DNA from: an uncultured Bacteroidales bacterium
GTDB taxonomy: Bacteria > Bacteroidota > Bacteroidia > Bacteroidales > Bacteroidaceae
Direction: 5' to 3'
DNA length: 64,000 nucleotides
Assembly: GCA_902800305.1 (NCBI GenBank)
Contig: CADCDP010000010.1
Span: 1 to 64,000 of the forward strand
The translations under genes and the position numbers were made by a program. The notes beneath the pieces were generated by a model. It was not told the origin of the DNA, did no database searches, and was given only the letters and a program-made list of their open reading frames with translations. Below are positions 41,750-54,940 of the stretch, one piece after another (position 1 is the stretch's first letter; each line of letters begins with the position of its first letter).

Positions 41750-41768
41750 TGAAAAATTTGCTACCGCA
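41750..41768. repeat. Dispersed repeat family C, copy 2
   Basis: TGAAAAATTTGCTACCGCA, identical to 47507-47525 and the complement of 36463-36481 and 47552-47570. Preceded by aaagtaaaaatgaaaag-type sequence as in other copies. Confidence 0.88.
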
Positions 41769-41793
41769 GTAAAGACAAACAATCCGAACGGCT

Positions 41794-41830
41794 CAAAAAA
41801 AGGCAGGGTAGTCCGCTTGACTACCCTGCC
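41794..41830 (-). terminator. Intrinsic terminator of the 41866-45417 gene
   Basis: A 12-bp perfect stem (41802-41813 with 41819-41830, loop cgctt) is followed on the minus strand by seven T (complement of 41795-41801). Confidence 0.92.
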
Positions 41831-41865
41831 CTTACATAATATTTATATATACTTAGAGAGAATCT

Positions 41866-44800
41866 TTACTTCACGAGCACCTTCTGTACTCGGCCATCGC
41901 TCATGCGAACGATGTTGATGCCCTTTTGGAGCTTCGTTACCCGAGCACCGCTGACGCTGTAGATGCCAGCTACCTTAGCAGCACGTGAACCATTCTGAGC
42001 CACAGCCTCGATGCCTGTCTCCATATCCTGAGCAGCCTTTGCATAGTCGTAGCCAGCGAGAGGAGCCACGAAGTAGAGGCGAGCGTCGCAAACTGTTGTG
42101 TTAGTATCCCAGAAATCGGTAGCAACACCAAGGTTGGTAGCCTTGCCTGAAACATAGTGCTCAATAGCACCGATAGTCAGCTTCTGGCCTTCCTTCACAG
42201 TCACGTTGCGGATAACGGTTGCGTAACCACCCCAGTCAGTACCAGATTCGAATGGAGCCACCTGCATTTCAGCGTCATCGACCTGAGCGAAGATGTACTT
42301 ATCCCATACACCGTTCTCGTCCTGAGCGTTGAATGGTTCTGGCACCTCTTCACCGTCGTCGTTAGTCCAAGACTTGTAAGCAGTACGAGACTTGATATAT
42401 ACATCGTAAGTACCAACAGGAGCGTTCTCGATAGTCTGGTAGAACTTGTATTCAGCGCCTGCACCGTAAGCGTTCACCTGAACATTAGCTACAGGCATAG
42501 CCTCGGTAGCAGCAGTACCGTTGAAGTGTACACTACCCTGCTTCGTGATGTTGCCCTCTTCGTCATACTCAACATACTGCTCGCAGTTCCAACCTACGAT
42601 GGTGTTGTCCTCGAGAGAAGCTGAAGCGTTGGTGCTGTAAGTGTAGAAGTGTGGGTTCTTTACAAGACCAGTGAAGTCAATACCCGTGATGATAAGTGGG
42701 TATCCGTTCTCGTCATAGTTAGGATCGCCATCCTCACTGTCTTGGTTCTGGTGCTGGTTGTCGTAAACCTTCTCCATCACGTCGGCGAGGTCAGAGCCAG
42801 CAGCAATCTTCTTGTAGAGTTCGATCGTAGAAGCAGCGTTCACACCGTCAATCACGGCACGGTCGTCAGCAACAAGGTTGAGAGCGGCAGAACCGTCGGC
42901 ACCCAGCGTTGTAGCTGTCTGAGCAGCCTTGTAAGCACCCCAAGTGATGATGTCAACGTAAGCCTGAACGTTCACAATCTGAGCTGCAGCAGTCTTGATT
43001 TGAGGAGTTACCTCTGCCAGCTCTTCGTCAGAGAGAGTAGAAGGATTGGTATCGCCATACTTGTCGATGATAGCCTTAGCTCTCTTAGCAATTTCAGTCT
43101 CGAGATACTTACCATCCAGTTCATCGTAACCAGCACTTGCCTCGATGATGGCGATGTTGAAGTCGTCGATGTTTGTCACGCGAGCAGTCAACTTCCCGCA
43201 CAATGCATCCATCTCGTCCATAAGGGCAGTAATCTGAGAACCAGAAGTGAAGTGCTCAGTCTCAGCGCGGTTGATGGCAGCAACCAAAGCAGACTTCGTT
43301 TCGCCGTCATATTCAGCACCCTCAGCAGTTTCCAGCACAGCCTTAGCCTTTTCTACGTCGGCAGCGAGCAACTGACGATAGTAAGCAGCCTTGGAAGGCA
43401 TGGTGATGAGTTTCACGTTGGCCAAGAGGTACTCCATCCACTGAGCCTCGGCTGCCGTGAAGCGAAGCACATAGTAACCTTCTTTGTCCACTGTGAAGTC
43501 AGTAATACACTTCACTGAACCAGATACGTTACCTGTTGCACCGTTTACGTTTGGAGCAGCAAGGATGTCGGTAAACTTAGCATAGACATTGCCAGAGAGG
43601 TCTTCCAAGGTGAAGGTGAAGGTAGGCTCACCCTTCCATGCTGCCATGAGGAAGCTAATCTGATACTTGCGAGGTTCGAGCTTCAGAGCAATACCTTCAG
43701 GCATTTCCGGGTCAATTGTACCATCTTCCATGATGTAGTCCTTTACCTGTGAACCATACTCAGCATAACCCTCGTTGGTGCCACGGGTACCCCAGTACAT
43801 AGCTTTGTTGAAGTCGCCGCTGAAACCTTCGTAGAGGCGTGTACCGCCACCACCAGGCTGACCACCCCAGTTGTAGTTGTACTGTGAAGTGCGAGCTTCG
43901 TCGTTGAAGCCATAGATGTGGAAACCAGCCTCGTTGTAAGTTACCCAACCTTCTGGCACACCACCTGTCATTTCGTTGTCGAAGTCAGAAGCATAAACTA
44001 CCTCTGATACTGTCTCGTCTTCATCCACACCAATGGCGAAGGTGATTTTCTGGTCATCGAGACATGCTACACCAAAGCTGTTGGCTACGCCAGAGAGTGT
44101 GAGCATATATTCACCGTCAGCAAGCTTGCCCACAGCGATGTTGACCGTCTTCTTGTCGTCAGAAAGTGACAGAGCCTCCCAAGGCAGATAAGTCTGCACA
44201 CCATTCTTCTCGTACATAGCAGAAGCATTGTCCAAATCGAGTTCCTTGTCGAACGTGATGGAAACGGTGCTGAAGGTAGAACCGTCAATCTCGAAGCTCT
44301 CGTTCTCAGGAATTGAGCTAACCATCTGGGCAGGACCCCAAATTGAAGGCAGAGCATCGATAGTTGGGTCGAAGTAAGCCACCTCATCCTTGAAACCGAC
44401 GATAGCCATATCGCTCTCTACGTCAGCACTTGGACGTCTGTCGTTGTTATACACGATGGGGCAACCCAGACCTGGCTCGAAGCTTACTAAAACATTCTGA
44501 CCTTCTTCCATGGACACGCCGTCCAAGAAGATGTAGAGGAAACCGTCTGACTGACCTTCCACGTAAGCTACAGGAGCCTCCTTGCCGTCGATGGTCACCT
44601 TCACACAACCTGTGCCTAAAGACAACGTACCACCCTGCTCCTTTGCCAAGTCGGCAATGTTGGTAGGATAGCCGAAATCCAACTTAATGACATCGTCCAC
44701 GTAGGTAGCGGCGTTGAAGATAACACCTTCTTCCACCTTAATGTCGTCGAGCAGATACTCGCCAGGGTTAAACATATTAATAATAAGGAAATACTCATTG

Positions 44801-45417
44801 GGGAATGGCTCAGCCTGTGGCCAAACGATGTTACCCTCGGGGTCTTCCTTACCCGTGTAGTTGATAGAATACTTGTCCTGATCTTCCTTGTTGGTGAAGA
44901 AAGTCATGAAAGAGAATCTCTGCCACTCTCCCGTCATGACGCCGTTGTTCCAGTTGTAGTAGTACTGCAAGCCACTGGCGGTAGTGATTGGCATGTCGCA
45001 ATACTCACGACCGATAGAAAGAGAAGACTTGATAGAGGTGTTGTGTTCTGTACCATCCTCGGCAAGGAAAGTGGGCTCAGCCTTCACCCAGAAGCTCACA
45101 CGGTAGCTTGTGTTGTTTTTCAGCATCAAGTTACCAATCTTGAAACCACGATCCCATGTGTTACCCGTGTAGGATTGGTCGTTCTCCATCTTGAAGCTGT
45201 ACTCTCCCGAATGGACGTCGCCGTCGTAAGGCTCTGTCCAAATGTCGGCAGCCTGCTTGTTCACCCAGTCGCCCCATGTTCCGCCAGGTGTATAGGCATG
45301 AGCGGTAGTGTACTTCTGGTCGCCAGGTTCGAAGCCGACAGAAGCGATAGTGGTCTGTGCCGACACCGAGGCGGCGCACATCAGACCCGCTGCAATCATT
45401 AAGTTGATCTTCTTCAT
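41866..45417 (-). CDS. Large secreted multi-module binding protein with T9SS-type tail
   Basis: The product has 1183 residues with a signal peptide (1-20, ending VSAQ). A sandwich module (about 20-225; YRVSFWVKAEP, YLLDDIKVEEG) resembles carbohydrate-binding families; Ig-like strands follow (about 230-470), then a second sandwich (about 475-680), helical FIVAR-like spacers (about 690-900), a third sandwich (about 935-1130; FYQTIENAPVGTYDVYIKSR) and a sorting tail ending KGINIVRMSDGRVQKVLVK. No catalytic motif is obvious. It follows a -7 box and has its own terminator, so it is a single-gene unit next to the hybrid regulator; a xylan-binding surface role is inferred from its neighbours. Confidence 0.75.
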   Translation of the reverse strand: MKKINLMIAAGLMCAASVSAQTTIASVGFEPGDQKYTTAHAYTPGGTWGDWVNKQAADIWTEPYDGDVHSGEYSFKMENDQSYTGNTWDRGFKIGNLMLKNNTSYRVSFWVKAEPTFLAEDGTEHNTSIKSSLSIGREYCDMPITTASGLQYYYNWNNGVMTGEWQRFSFMTFFTNKEDQDKYSINYTGKEDPEGNIVWPQAEPFPNEYFLIINMFNPGEYLLDDIKVEEGVIFNAATYVDDVIKLDFGYPTNIADLAKEQGGTLSLGTGCVKVTIDGKEAPVAYVEGQSDGFLYIFLDGVSMEEGQNVLVSFEPGLGCPIVYNNDRRPSADVESDMAIVGFKDEVAYFDPTIDALPSIWGPAQMVSSIPENESFEIDGSTFSTVSITFDKELDLDNASAMYEKNGVQTYLPWEALSLSDDKKTVNIAVGKLADGEYMLTLSGVANSFGVACLDDQKITFAIGVDEDETVSEVVYASDFDNEMTGGVPEGWVTYNEAGFHIYGFNDEARTSQYNYNWGGQPGGGGTRLYEGFSGDFNKAMYWGTRGTNEGYAEYGSQVKDYIMEDGTIDPEMPEGIALKLEPRKYQISFLMAAWKGEPTFTFTLEDLSGNVYAKFTDILAAPNVNGATGNVSGSVKCITDFTVDKEGYYVLRFTAAEAQWMEYLLANVKLITMPSKAAYYRQLLAADVEKAKAVLETAEGAEYDGETKSALVAAINRAETEHFTSGSQITALMDEMDALCGKLTARVTNIDDFNIAIIEASAGYDELDGKYLETEIAKRAKAIIDKYGDTNPSTLSDEELAEVTPQIKTAAAQIVNVQAYVDIITWGAYKAAQTATTLGADGSAALNLVADDRAVIDGVNAASTIELYKKIAAGSDLADVMEKVYDNQHQNQDSEDGDPNYDENGYPLIITGIDFTGLVKNPHFYTYSTNASASLEDNTIVGWNCEQYVEYDEEGNITKQGSVHFNGTAATEAMPVANVQVNAYGAGAEYKFYQTIENAPVGTYDVYIKSRTAYKSWTNDDGEEVPEPFNAQDENGVWDKYIFAQVDDAEMQVAPFESGTDWGGYATVIRNVTVKEGQKLTIGAIEHYVSGKATNLGVATDFWDTNTTVCDARLYFVAPLAGYDYAKAAQDMETGIEAVAQNGSRAAKVAGIYSVSGARVTKLQKGINIVRMSDGRVQKVLVK

Positions 45418-45478
45418 AAGCGAAAAAAGTTTTTAGTTGGTTAGATAATAAAAATACTTTTAACTTGAAATTTTGGTG

Positions 45479-45486
45479 CAAAGATA
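45479..45486 (-). promoter_or_regulatory. -7 box (TATCTTTG) of the secreted binding-protein gene
   Basis: Matches TAnnTTTG on the minus strand about 60 bases before the ATG at 45417. No clear -33 box. Confidence 0.5.
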
Positions 45487-45708
45487 GGTGTTTTAGCTCT
45501 ATGGATGATTTTTTCAGCGTTACATGGACTTTTATTTAGGTTACAAGATACAAAAAAGTACACTATTTCAGGAAAAAAACCTCTATTTGATGTGAAGAAT
45601 CAGGAAAAAGGCAACAGGAATACACAAAGCACTACTAAAACAGAAAACTCTATACCACCGAAAACGGAAAAGGTGCGCCAACATTAAGGTGCCCTCGTAT
45701 CCACAAAA

Positions 45709-45778
45709 TCGAACCCGTCGGGTACGATTGGTCGCACCCGACGGGTTCGATGCGTCGCACCCGACGGGTGCGATGCAC
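45709..45778. repeat. Dispersed palindrome family A, copy 2
   Basis: TCGAACCCGTCGGGT (45709-45723) pairs with its perfect complement at 45736-45750; another palindromic unit, cgcacccgacgggtgcg, follows at about 45756-45772. It lies between the GH27 3' end and the next gene's promoter. Confidence 0.85.
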
Positions 45779-45819
45779 AGGTATCGAGCGCACGCTAAAA
45801 AGGCACTCGGAGAAGGAGA

Positions 45820-47430
45820 TTATTTCGTTGGCTCGACCTTGATGTAGTCGATATCGGGCATGTAGGTACGGTTGTTGTAGAGAGCGATATGGTTTTTGCC
45901 CTTGTTGAGATGGATGGGGAGTGTAACAGCATCGACCTTGTCGAAACTGCCCGAATTGAGGATGAGTTTCTCCACTTTTTTACCATTGACAGCCACATTG
46001 GCAATACGGTCTTCGCCAGAAAGATAGGCAACGGTGAGCTGATAGTCGCCACCCGTACTGCTGTAAACATCGCGGAACTCCAGACGGTTGTCTTCGTTAC
46101 CTCCCAACCACGAAGCCTTCATGCCCGAACGGCAGTGGTCGTCGTGCTCATAGATGCCTGTACCCTCTGCCTGATGATTCATAATTTCCTGATAGGAAGG
46201 ATTGTAGGCAGCCTCTGCCTCGTAGATGGTGCGGTCGAGCCGTTGCTCTGCCTCGATGGTGTAGATGGCCGTGCCGTGAGCAGGAAGGACATCCACCACA
46301 AGGTTACCTTTCTGGACAGCTTTCTTCACCTCGTTGCCCGTGTAAAGGTCTGTCACGATGGCTTTGCCTCCCAAGTCGATGTCGGCCAAAGGCAAAGAGA
46401 GGTTGGTCACCTCGGCATCGGATGGGTTGTAGATGGCGAGTGCCCGCTTGGAGCCGTTGAGCACTTCGATGTCTTTCACAAGCACAAAACAACCTTGTAT
46501 CTTCTGGCAAGGATAGGCTTGCTTGGAGAGTTTGTCTTGATTGAGGGCAATGAGGCGCTTGTTGGCCATGAGTGCCAATGCTTCTGGTGAGACCTTGTTC
46601 ATGTCGCAGCCAACGAGCAAGGGGCTGTTCATGATGCACCAAAGAGCGAAATGGGTCTTGTCCTCTTCGGGAGTGAGGCCACGCCCCACTTCGAGCATGT
46701 CCATGTCGTTGTAGTGTCCCTTGCTGCTATAAGCCGAAAGATAGAGGTTCTGCTGGATGATGTCTGCCACGTTTTTCCAGTCGCAAGCGATGTCGTGGGT
46801 GGTGCGCCACGAACCAGCCACCTTGTCCACCCATGTGCCAGGATAGTCCCATCGACACACATTGACGAATACGCCAGGCTTCCCCACGGAACGGATGGCG
46901 GCATAGATGTCTGTGTAGCGGTCGCGCTCAGAGAGTTTCCGTTTGTCCTTGTTGTGCCATGGAGAGCCACCACAGAAGTCAATCTTGATGAAATCGAAGT
47001 CGAGATCACGGAAAAAGAGCTGGCAGTCGGACTTGTCGTGACCGAGCAGACCTACGCCCACACCGATGGTGTCTCCACCAAAGTAGCTGGCACAGGTGTT
47101 CTGTCCACCGTCGCTATAGATGCCCGCCTTCAACCCACGGGAATGGATGTAATCCACCACTGAGCGCATTCCGTTGGGGAAACGTGTGGGATGGATGAGC
47201 AGGTTGCCGTCTTCATCGCGACCTCCAAAATAGCCGTCATCTATATTTATATATGTGTAACCTGCATCCTTCAGTCCCGACGTAACCATAGCGTCGGCTT
47301 GCTGACGGATGATTTGGTCGGAGATTTGGAAACCGAACGAGTTCCACGAACTCCAACCCATTAGGGGAGACTCTTGGGCAAAGGCAGTGAATGCCATTGC
47401 AGAGAAAAGGAATGATAAGATTCGTTTCAT
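45820..47430 (-). CDS. GH27 alpha-galactosidase (or beta-L-arabinopyranosidase) with CBM35-like module
   Basis: The product has 536 residues with a signal peptide (1-19). PLMGWSSWNSFGF is the GH27 start block, INIDDGYFGG follows, FIKIDFCGG holds the nucleophile Asp151 and SWRTTHDIACDW the acid/base Asp213. After the barrel (about 20-295) comes a beta-domain (about 300-390), then a sandwich beginning TIYEAEAAYNPSY and ending PDIDYIKVEPTK (about 405-536), typical of CBM35-like modules. It would remove terminal alpha-galactose, or beta-L-arabinopyranose, from complex xylan side chains or from galactomannan. Xylan-cluster context favours the former. Transcription start was not located. Confidence 0.9.
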   Translation of the reverse strand: MKRILSFLFSAMAFTAFAQESPLMGWSSWNSFGFQISDQIIRQQADAMVTSGLKDAGYTYINIDDGYFGGRDEDGNLLIHPTRFPNGMRSVVDYIHSRGLKAGIYSDGGQNTCASYFGGDTIGVGVGLLGHDKSDCQLFFRDLDFDFIKIDFCGGSPWHNKDKRKLSERDRYTDIYAAIRSVGKPGVFVNVCRWDYPGTWVDKVAGSWRTTHDIACDWKNVADIIQQNLYLSAYSSKGHYNDMDMLEVGRGLTPEEDKTHFALWCIMNSPLLVGCDMNKVSPEALALMANKRLIALNQDKLSKQAYPCQKIQGCFVLVKDIEVLNGSKRALAIYNPSDAEVTNLSLPLADIDLGGKAIVTDLYTGNEVKKAVQKGNLVVDVLPAHGTAIYTIEAEQRLDRTIYEAEAAYNPSYQEIMNHQAEGTGIYEHDDHCRSGMKASWLGGNEDNRLEFRDVYSSTGGDYQLTVAYLSGEDRIANVAVNGKKVEKLILNSGSFDKVDAVTLPIHLNKGKNHIALYNNRTYMPDIDYIKVEPTK

Positions 47431-47464
47431 ATAGGTAATGTTTAAAGTGAAAAAGGAAAAGTGA

Positions 47465-47570
47465 AAAGTGAAAAATTTGCTATTGCAATAAAGGGAAAAA
47501 GAAAAATGAAAAATTTGCTACCGCAGCAGCCGTCAACAGGTGACGTACGTATGCGGTAGCAAATTTTTCA
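47465..47570. repeat. Dispersed repeat family C, copies 3-5 forming a hairpin
   Basis: TGAAAAATTTGCTACCGCA (47507-47525) and its exact complement (47552-47570) form a 19-bp stem with a 26-base loop, extended by A/T-rich flanks. A diverged copy (gaaaaatttgctattgcaat) precedes at about 47470-47489. It lies between the GH27 start and the LruC-gene stop and could end the latter's transcript on the minus strand only after the hairpin's own A+T-rich flank. Confidence 0.88.
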
Positions 47571-47609
47571 CTTTTTCATTTTTACCTTTTACTTTTTCAC
47601 TTGGAGATA

Positions 47610-50600
47610 TTAACGTGCCCGAACATAGACGGCTACAGGTGAACAAGCATCACCTCCGAAATAGAAGTGAGAATTAACTCCATTAGTGAGCTGGCCTTGT
47701 TCATTGACTTTGTAACCAAACGTGTTCTCCCATTCATCTTTGGTAATAGAGATGACAAGGATTCGGTCGCTACTGAAGCTACAATGCTCGGTGGAGAACT
47801 CCTGAGAGTGACTCGCCTTCAATGTCCATTGAGAACCGTTATAAGTAGAACCTACATAGAACGTTCCGAGGCCGTATGTACCACGGAAATCCATGACAAT
47901 TTTGAGTCCGTTGTTTCGATTAGACACAGCATTGTGGATTTCGGAGATAGGAATAGACCACCATTTGCAAGCATCGCCATCGGATACCCAATAATTATGG
48001 AAATTACCAGTTTGATCAGAGAAGGAAACTTGAGTGCCGAATTCATTCTGGGTTCCTGGAACGTCAACGGACACTGGTATGCTCACTTCTGAAGCCCAAT
48101 AGCTGGTGGTGGTAGGCTGAGAAACTTTGACACGCGCCGTACCCGAATTGTGGCGGGTGACGGTAATGGCATATCGCGTCTTGCCGTTGCTCTGTACGCC
48201 TTGATTGGATGGAGAAGATACAGTCACGACATCCGTATTAGAGCTTTCGACGGTCGGAGCCACTTCGGTGTTGAGGGTTTCGTAGGTAATGGTCATCGTA
48301 GATGCAGAATTAGTATCGAAGAACAAAGAGGATGGGTCGATTGTTGCGTCGGCATTGTAACCCTTCACATCTACAATAACGTATGTCGTCGTGCTCTTGT
48401 AAGTGACATCAGCCTGCTGGGTGACACGGATGTAGGCACGTCCTGGCTTGACAGGTGTCACTCGACCGCTATTATCGACTGTGACCACGTTGCCATCGGA
48501 CGAACTGCACTGAACGGCCCCTTCGGAGAAGGATGTCCACTGGAAGGTGCGAGCATCACGGTCGTTGGCTTCGAAGGTCAAAGTCAAGTAGTCGTTGTCG
48601 GAACCAGCACCAATAATGGCGAAGCCGGCATCCACCAAAGCGATTTCATCATGTCCATACCAATAAATATAATCAATGTCATCCACAGGGTTCTTGCTGG
48701 AATAGTTGCCGTCGAAAGTAATAAGCACATAGCCGTTTCTGCCATTAGCATTGAGAGCCTTCAGTTGGTTGAGCACTTGGCTGTCGAACATGAAGGAGGT
48801 GCGCTTACCTGGCACTATTTCGCCGTTCGGCATCGTTTCGATAGGTTCGAACTCTTCGCCAGTGGTGGCTTTTGGCTTGAAGAACTCGATGGTAGCATGA
48901 GCAGAAGTAACAATACCTAAGTCGTAATAGTTGTAGTCACTTGGCATTTGCTCACAATCGATAATGAATAATACTTGATTATTCGCAAGCTTACCACGAA
49001 GTGTAGAATAGTTTTTCAGCGAATTATATTGGTTGTCCCATGTATAGTAACTGCTGTTCTGCGAATACAAGTAGTTAATGACATCAGTAGCTCCATTTGG
49101 CATGGAAATAGCGTTGTAGGTTTCGGTTTCGCCCCAGATGCTCAGACACCAGTTCGCCCTTACTCCCTGCAAATGGTTGCCGACCCATGTCTTGAACTCG
49201 GGGTATGGAATGGTGATGCATTCGAGTTCATCGGGCCATTTCCAATTAGGGTCTGCCACAAGGAATGCCTGAGGCTCTTTGTTCTCCTTGTCTGCTTGGT
49301 CTGGTATATGTATCTGCAAGGCTTCACTTCCATCTTCGTAGGTGACATGAATCTGGAAACGGTCGGCATGGGTGGATACACTGAAGGAGTTGATGTCTCC
49401 TACGTTAAAGTACTCGCTGTAAAGTGGGTCGGCAGAATAACCTGCGTTCACGTTGACGGGTGTGCGCAAATCCACACCAAAGGCTTCGTGAAGGTCTGCC
49501 TTCAAGTTGCCATTAGCATCCTTAAATTGGATGACGCGCGGTTCGCTATTTTCGTTTTCTCTGTACTCAATCTGCACTGGCAATGTTCCTCCAGCGGCAA
49601 GCAGTTTGAGACGAGCCGTCGTCAAGCCCGAAACGTGCTCTATGGCAAAAACAACGTCGTTGAAGTCCCAGTCGAATGTGCCACCGAGGTCTTCACATGC
49701 CACGATGTAGGTCATGGGAACATCTGCCACATCCTTGTCGATGACAGCAGGAAGAGCAAAACTATTATCGAAGGCGAAGACCACGTCGTTGAAATCGTTG
49801 TCGTGCCCCGGAAGGCCGTAGTTCCAGTCTTCGAAAGCCAAATAGAGCATACCGTCACTATAGAACGTTGCTGCGTAGGTGTCGTTCACACCATCAGGCG
49901 TAGTGGAATTGACTGCAATGGGCGCACCTTCATCCTTGTTATAGTCAGAATTGGAATAATAATTACCCTGTTCGGTATCAATCACAATACCGAAACGGGT
50001 TTTAGCTGGAATATCAACCGTAATACCCTGAGTTCGGATAGCATCGTAGGTGTTGATGAAGGTTTTCGCACCATCGTCGTACCAGTACTTGGCACCCTCC
50101 ACGTGGTCGGTTCCATGAAGGTTGAAAGCATAAAGCTGATCCCAGTTACTTGTGCCTGTCTGGCGAGCGTCCAACCAATAGGGATCAGACTGCCATATCC
50201 AAGTAATACGAGGCTCATCTCCATCTTTAATCACATTGCCATTAGAATCGTAGGTGTAGATACCGATGCGTTCACCATTCTTTGAGCTTCCCTTATTGGA
50301 AGTGATGGAATAAATGGGATAGAAGGTGAATGGACCCGACGAAACATATTCGAAGTTCTGCGACACCTTACCTGTGTTGTTTCCAAACTCGGGCAAGGTC
50401 TCGGTCGGATGGAGAACTTCGTCCTTCGTAAAGACTTTCTTGTCGGTGGCAGAGACGTTTATTCCATTGTTCGAGCTAGGAAATACGGTTCTCGTTTCCG
50501 CCACGCCAAACTCAACTTTTGCTACTCCGTCGGTCAACTCGGCAGGAGAAATAAGACGGTTACCATCCTTGTCGATCAGGCCGACGTAGGGGACAGTCAC

Positions 50601-50960
50601 GTTAGCGGGGATGTCGCACATGAAGCTTCGTGTGCCTCCACCTTCCACACCTTCAAATTGACCCAGCAGGTAGGCATTAGCATCAGCATAACGCGGATTG
50701 GCCGTATAGACTTTCACCGTATAGGTACCTTCCAAGTTGATAGTGGCCTGCACACAGACTTGCGAAGCCATGTTCCATGTGTGGTTAGGGTCAGGAGTGC
50801 CGAACATGTCGGCGAATTGTTCCTTGTAGGCTATTCCCTTCTCGGTGTAGCCGTTGTCGTAATCGCTGCAACTACTCAAGCCTTGTGTCAAAGCGAGTAC
50901 ACCTGCAAACAAACATGCATGAGATACTTTGAATCGATTCAGTTCCATAAACTCTGTCAT
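47610..50960 (-). CDS. LruC-domain surface lipoprotein with Ig-like modules
   Basis: The product has 1116 residues (1112 if started at Met5). The signal peptide ends GLSSC, a lipobox with the lipidated Cys at about residue 31. HDNDFNDVVFAFDNS and FDWDFNDVVFAIEHV are the paired acidic DxNDxV motifs of DUF4114/LruC proteins, probably calcium-binding. A bacterial Ig-like domain (EGAVQCSSSDGNVVTVDNSG) lies at about 800-950 and a distinct sandwich domain of about 140 residues closes the protein. No enzyme motif is visible. It sits between xylanase and GH27 genes, but a role in xylan use is not shown by sequence; it could be an adhesin. Confidence 0.72.
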   Translation of the reverse strand: MTEFMELNRFKVSHACLFAGVLALTQGLSSCSDYDNGYTEKGIAYKEQFADMFGTPDPNHTWNMASQVCVQATINLEGTYTVKVYTANPRYADANAYLLGQFEGVEGGGTRSFMCDIPANVTVPYVGLIDKDGNRLISPAELTDGVAKVEFGVAETRTVFPSSNNGINVSATDKKVFTKDEVLHPTETLPEFGNNTGKVSQNFEYVSSGPFTFYPIYSITSNKGSSKNGERIGIYTYDSNGNVIKDGDEPRITWIWQSDPYWLDARQTGTSNWDQLYAFNLHGTDHVEGAKYWYDDGAKTFINTYDAIRTQGITVDIPAKTRFGIVIDTEQGNYYSNSDYNKDEGAPIAVNSTTPDGVNDTYAATFYSDGMLYLAFEDWNYGLPGHDNDFNDVVFAFDNSFALPAVIDKDVADVPMTYIVACEDLGGTFDWDFNDVVFAIEHVSGLTTARLKLLAAGGTLPVQIEYRENENSEPRVIQFKDANGNLKADLHEAFGVDLRTPVNVNAGYSADPLYSEYFNVGDINSFSVSTHADRFQIHVTYEDGSEALQIHIPDQADKENKEPQAFLVADPNWKWPDELECITIPYPEFKTWVGNHLQGVRANWCLSIWGETETYNAISMPNGATDVINYLYSQNSSYYTWDNQYNSLKNYSTLRGKLANNQVLFIIDCEQMPSDYNYYDLGIVTSAHATIEFFKPKATTGEEFEPIETMPNGEIVPGKRTSFMFDSQVLNQLKALNANGRNGYVLITFDGNYSSKNPVDDIDYIYWYGHDEIALVDAGFAIIGAGSDNDYLTLTFEANDRDARTFQWTSFSEGAVQCSSSDGNVVTVDNSGRVTPVKPGRAYIRVTQQADVTYKSTTTYVIVDVKGYNADATIDPSSLFFDTNSASTMTITYETLNTEVAPTVESSNTDVVTVSSPSNQGVQSNGKTRYAITVTRHNSGTARVKVSQPTTTSYWASEVSIPVSVDVPGTQNEFGTQVSFSDQTGNFHNYWVSDGDACKWWSIPISEIHNAVSNRNNGLKIVMDFRGTYGLGTFYVGSTYNGSQWTLKASHSQEFSTEHCSFSSDRILVISITKDEWENTFGYKVNEQGQLTNGVNSHFYFGGDACSPVAVYVRAR

Positions 50961-51075
50961 TTATATATATAATTTCGTGCAAAGTAACGACAAAATGGGG
51001 AACTGCACTTGCAAAAAAGAAACACGTGCTTCAAGAAATGAAACACGTGCTTCTTTGAGTCGATATATCGTACAT

Positions 51076-54939
<3,864 letters not shown>

Positions 54940-54940
<1 letters not shown>

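Larger units (their letters stand above)
45418..45819. other. Intergenic region between the GH27 gene and the binding-protein gene
   Basis: It holds the -7 box of the binding-protein gene, an A+T-rich stretch without ORFs, and a copy of repeat family A. No terminator with a T-run was found after the GH27 stop. Confidence 0.6.

Noticed and set aside
48975..50285. 436-codon plus-strand frame opposite the LruC-type gene
   Set aside because: It is a shadow frame; the lipobox, FNDVV motifs and Ig-like domain lie on the minus strand.
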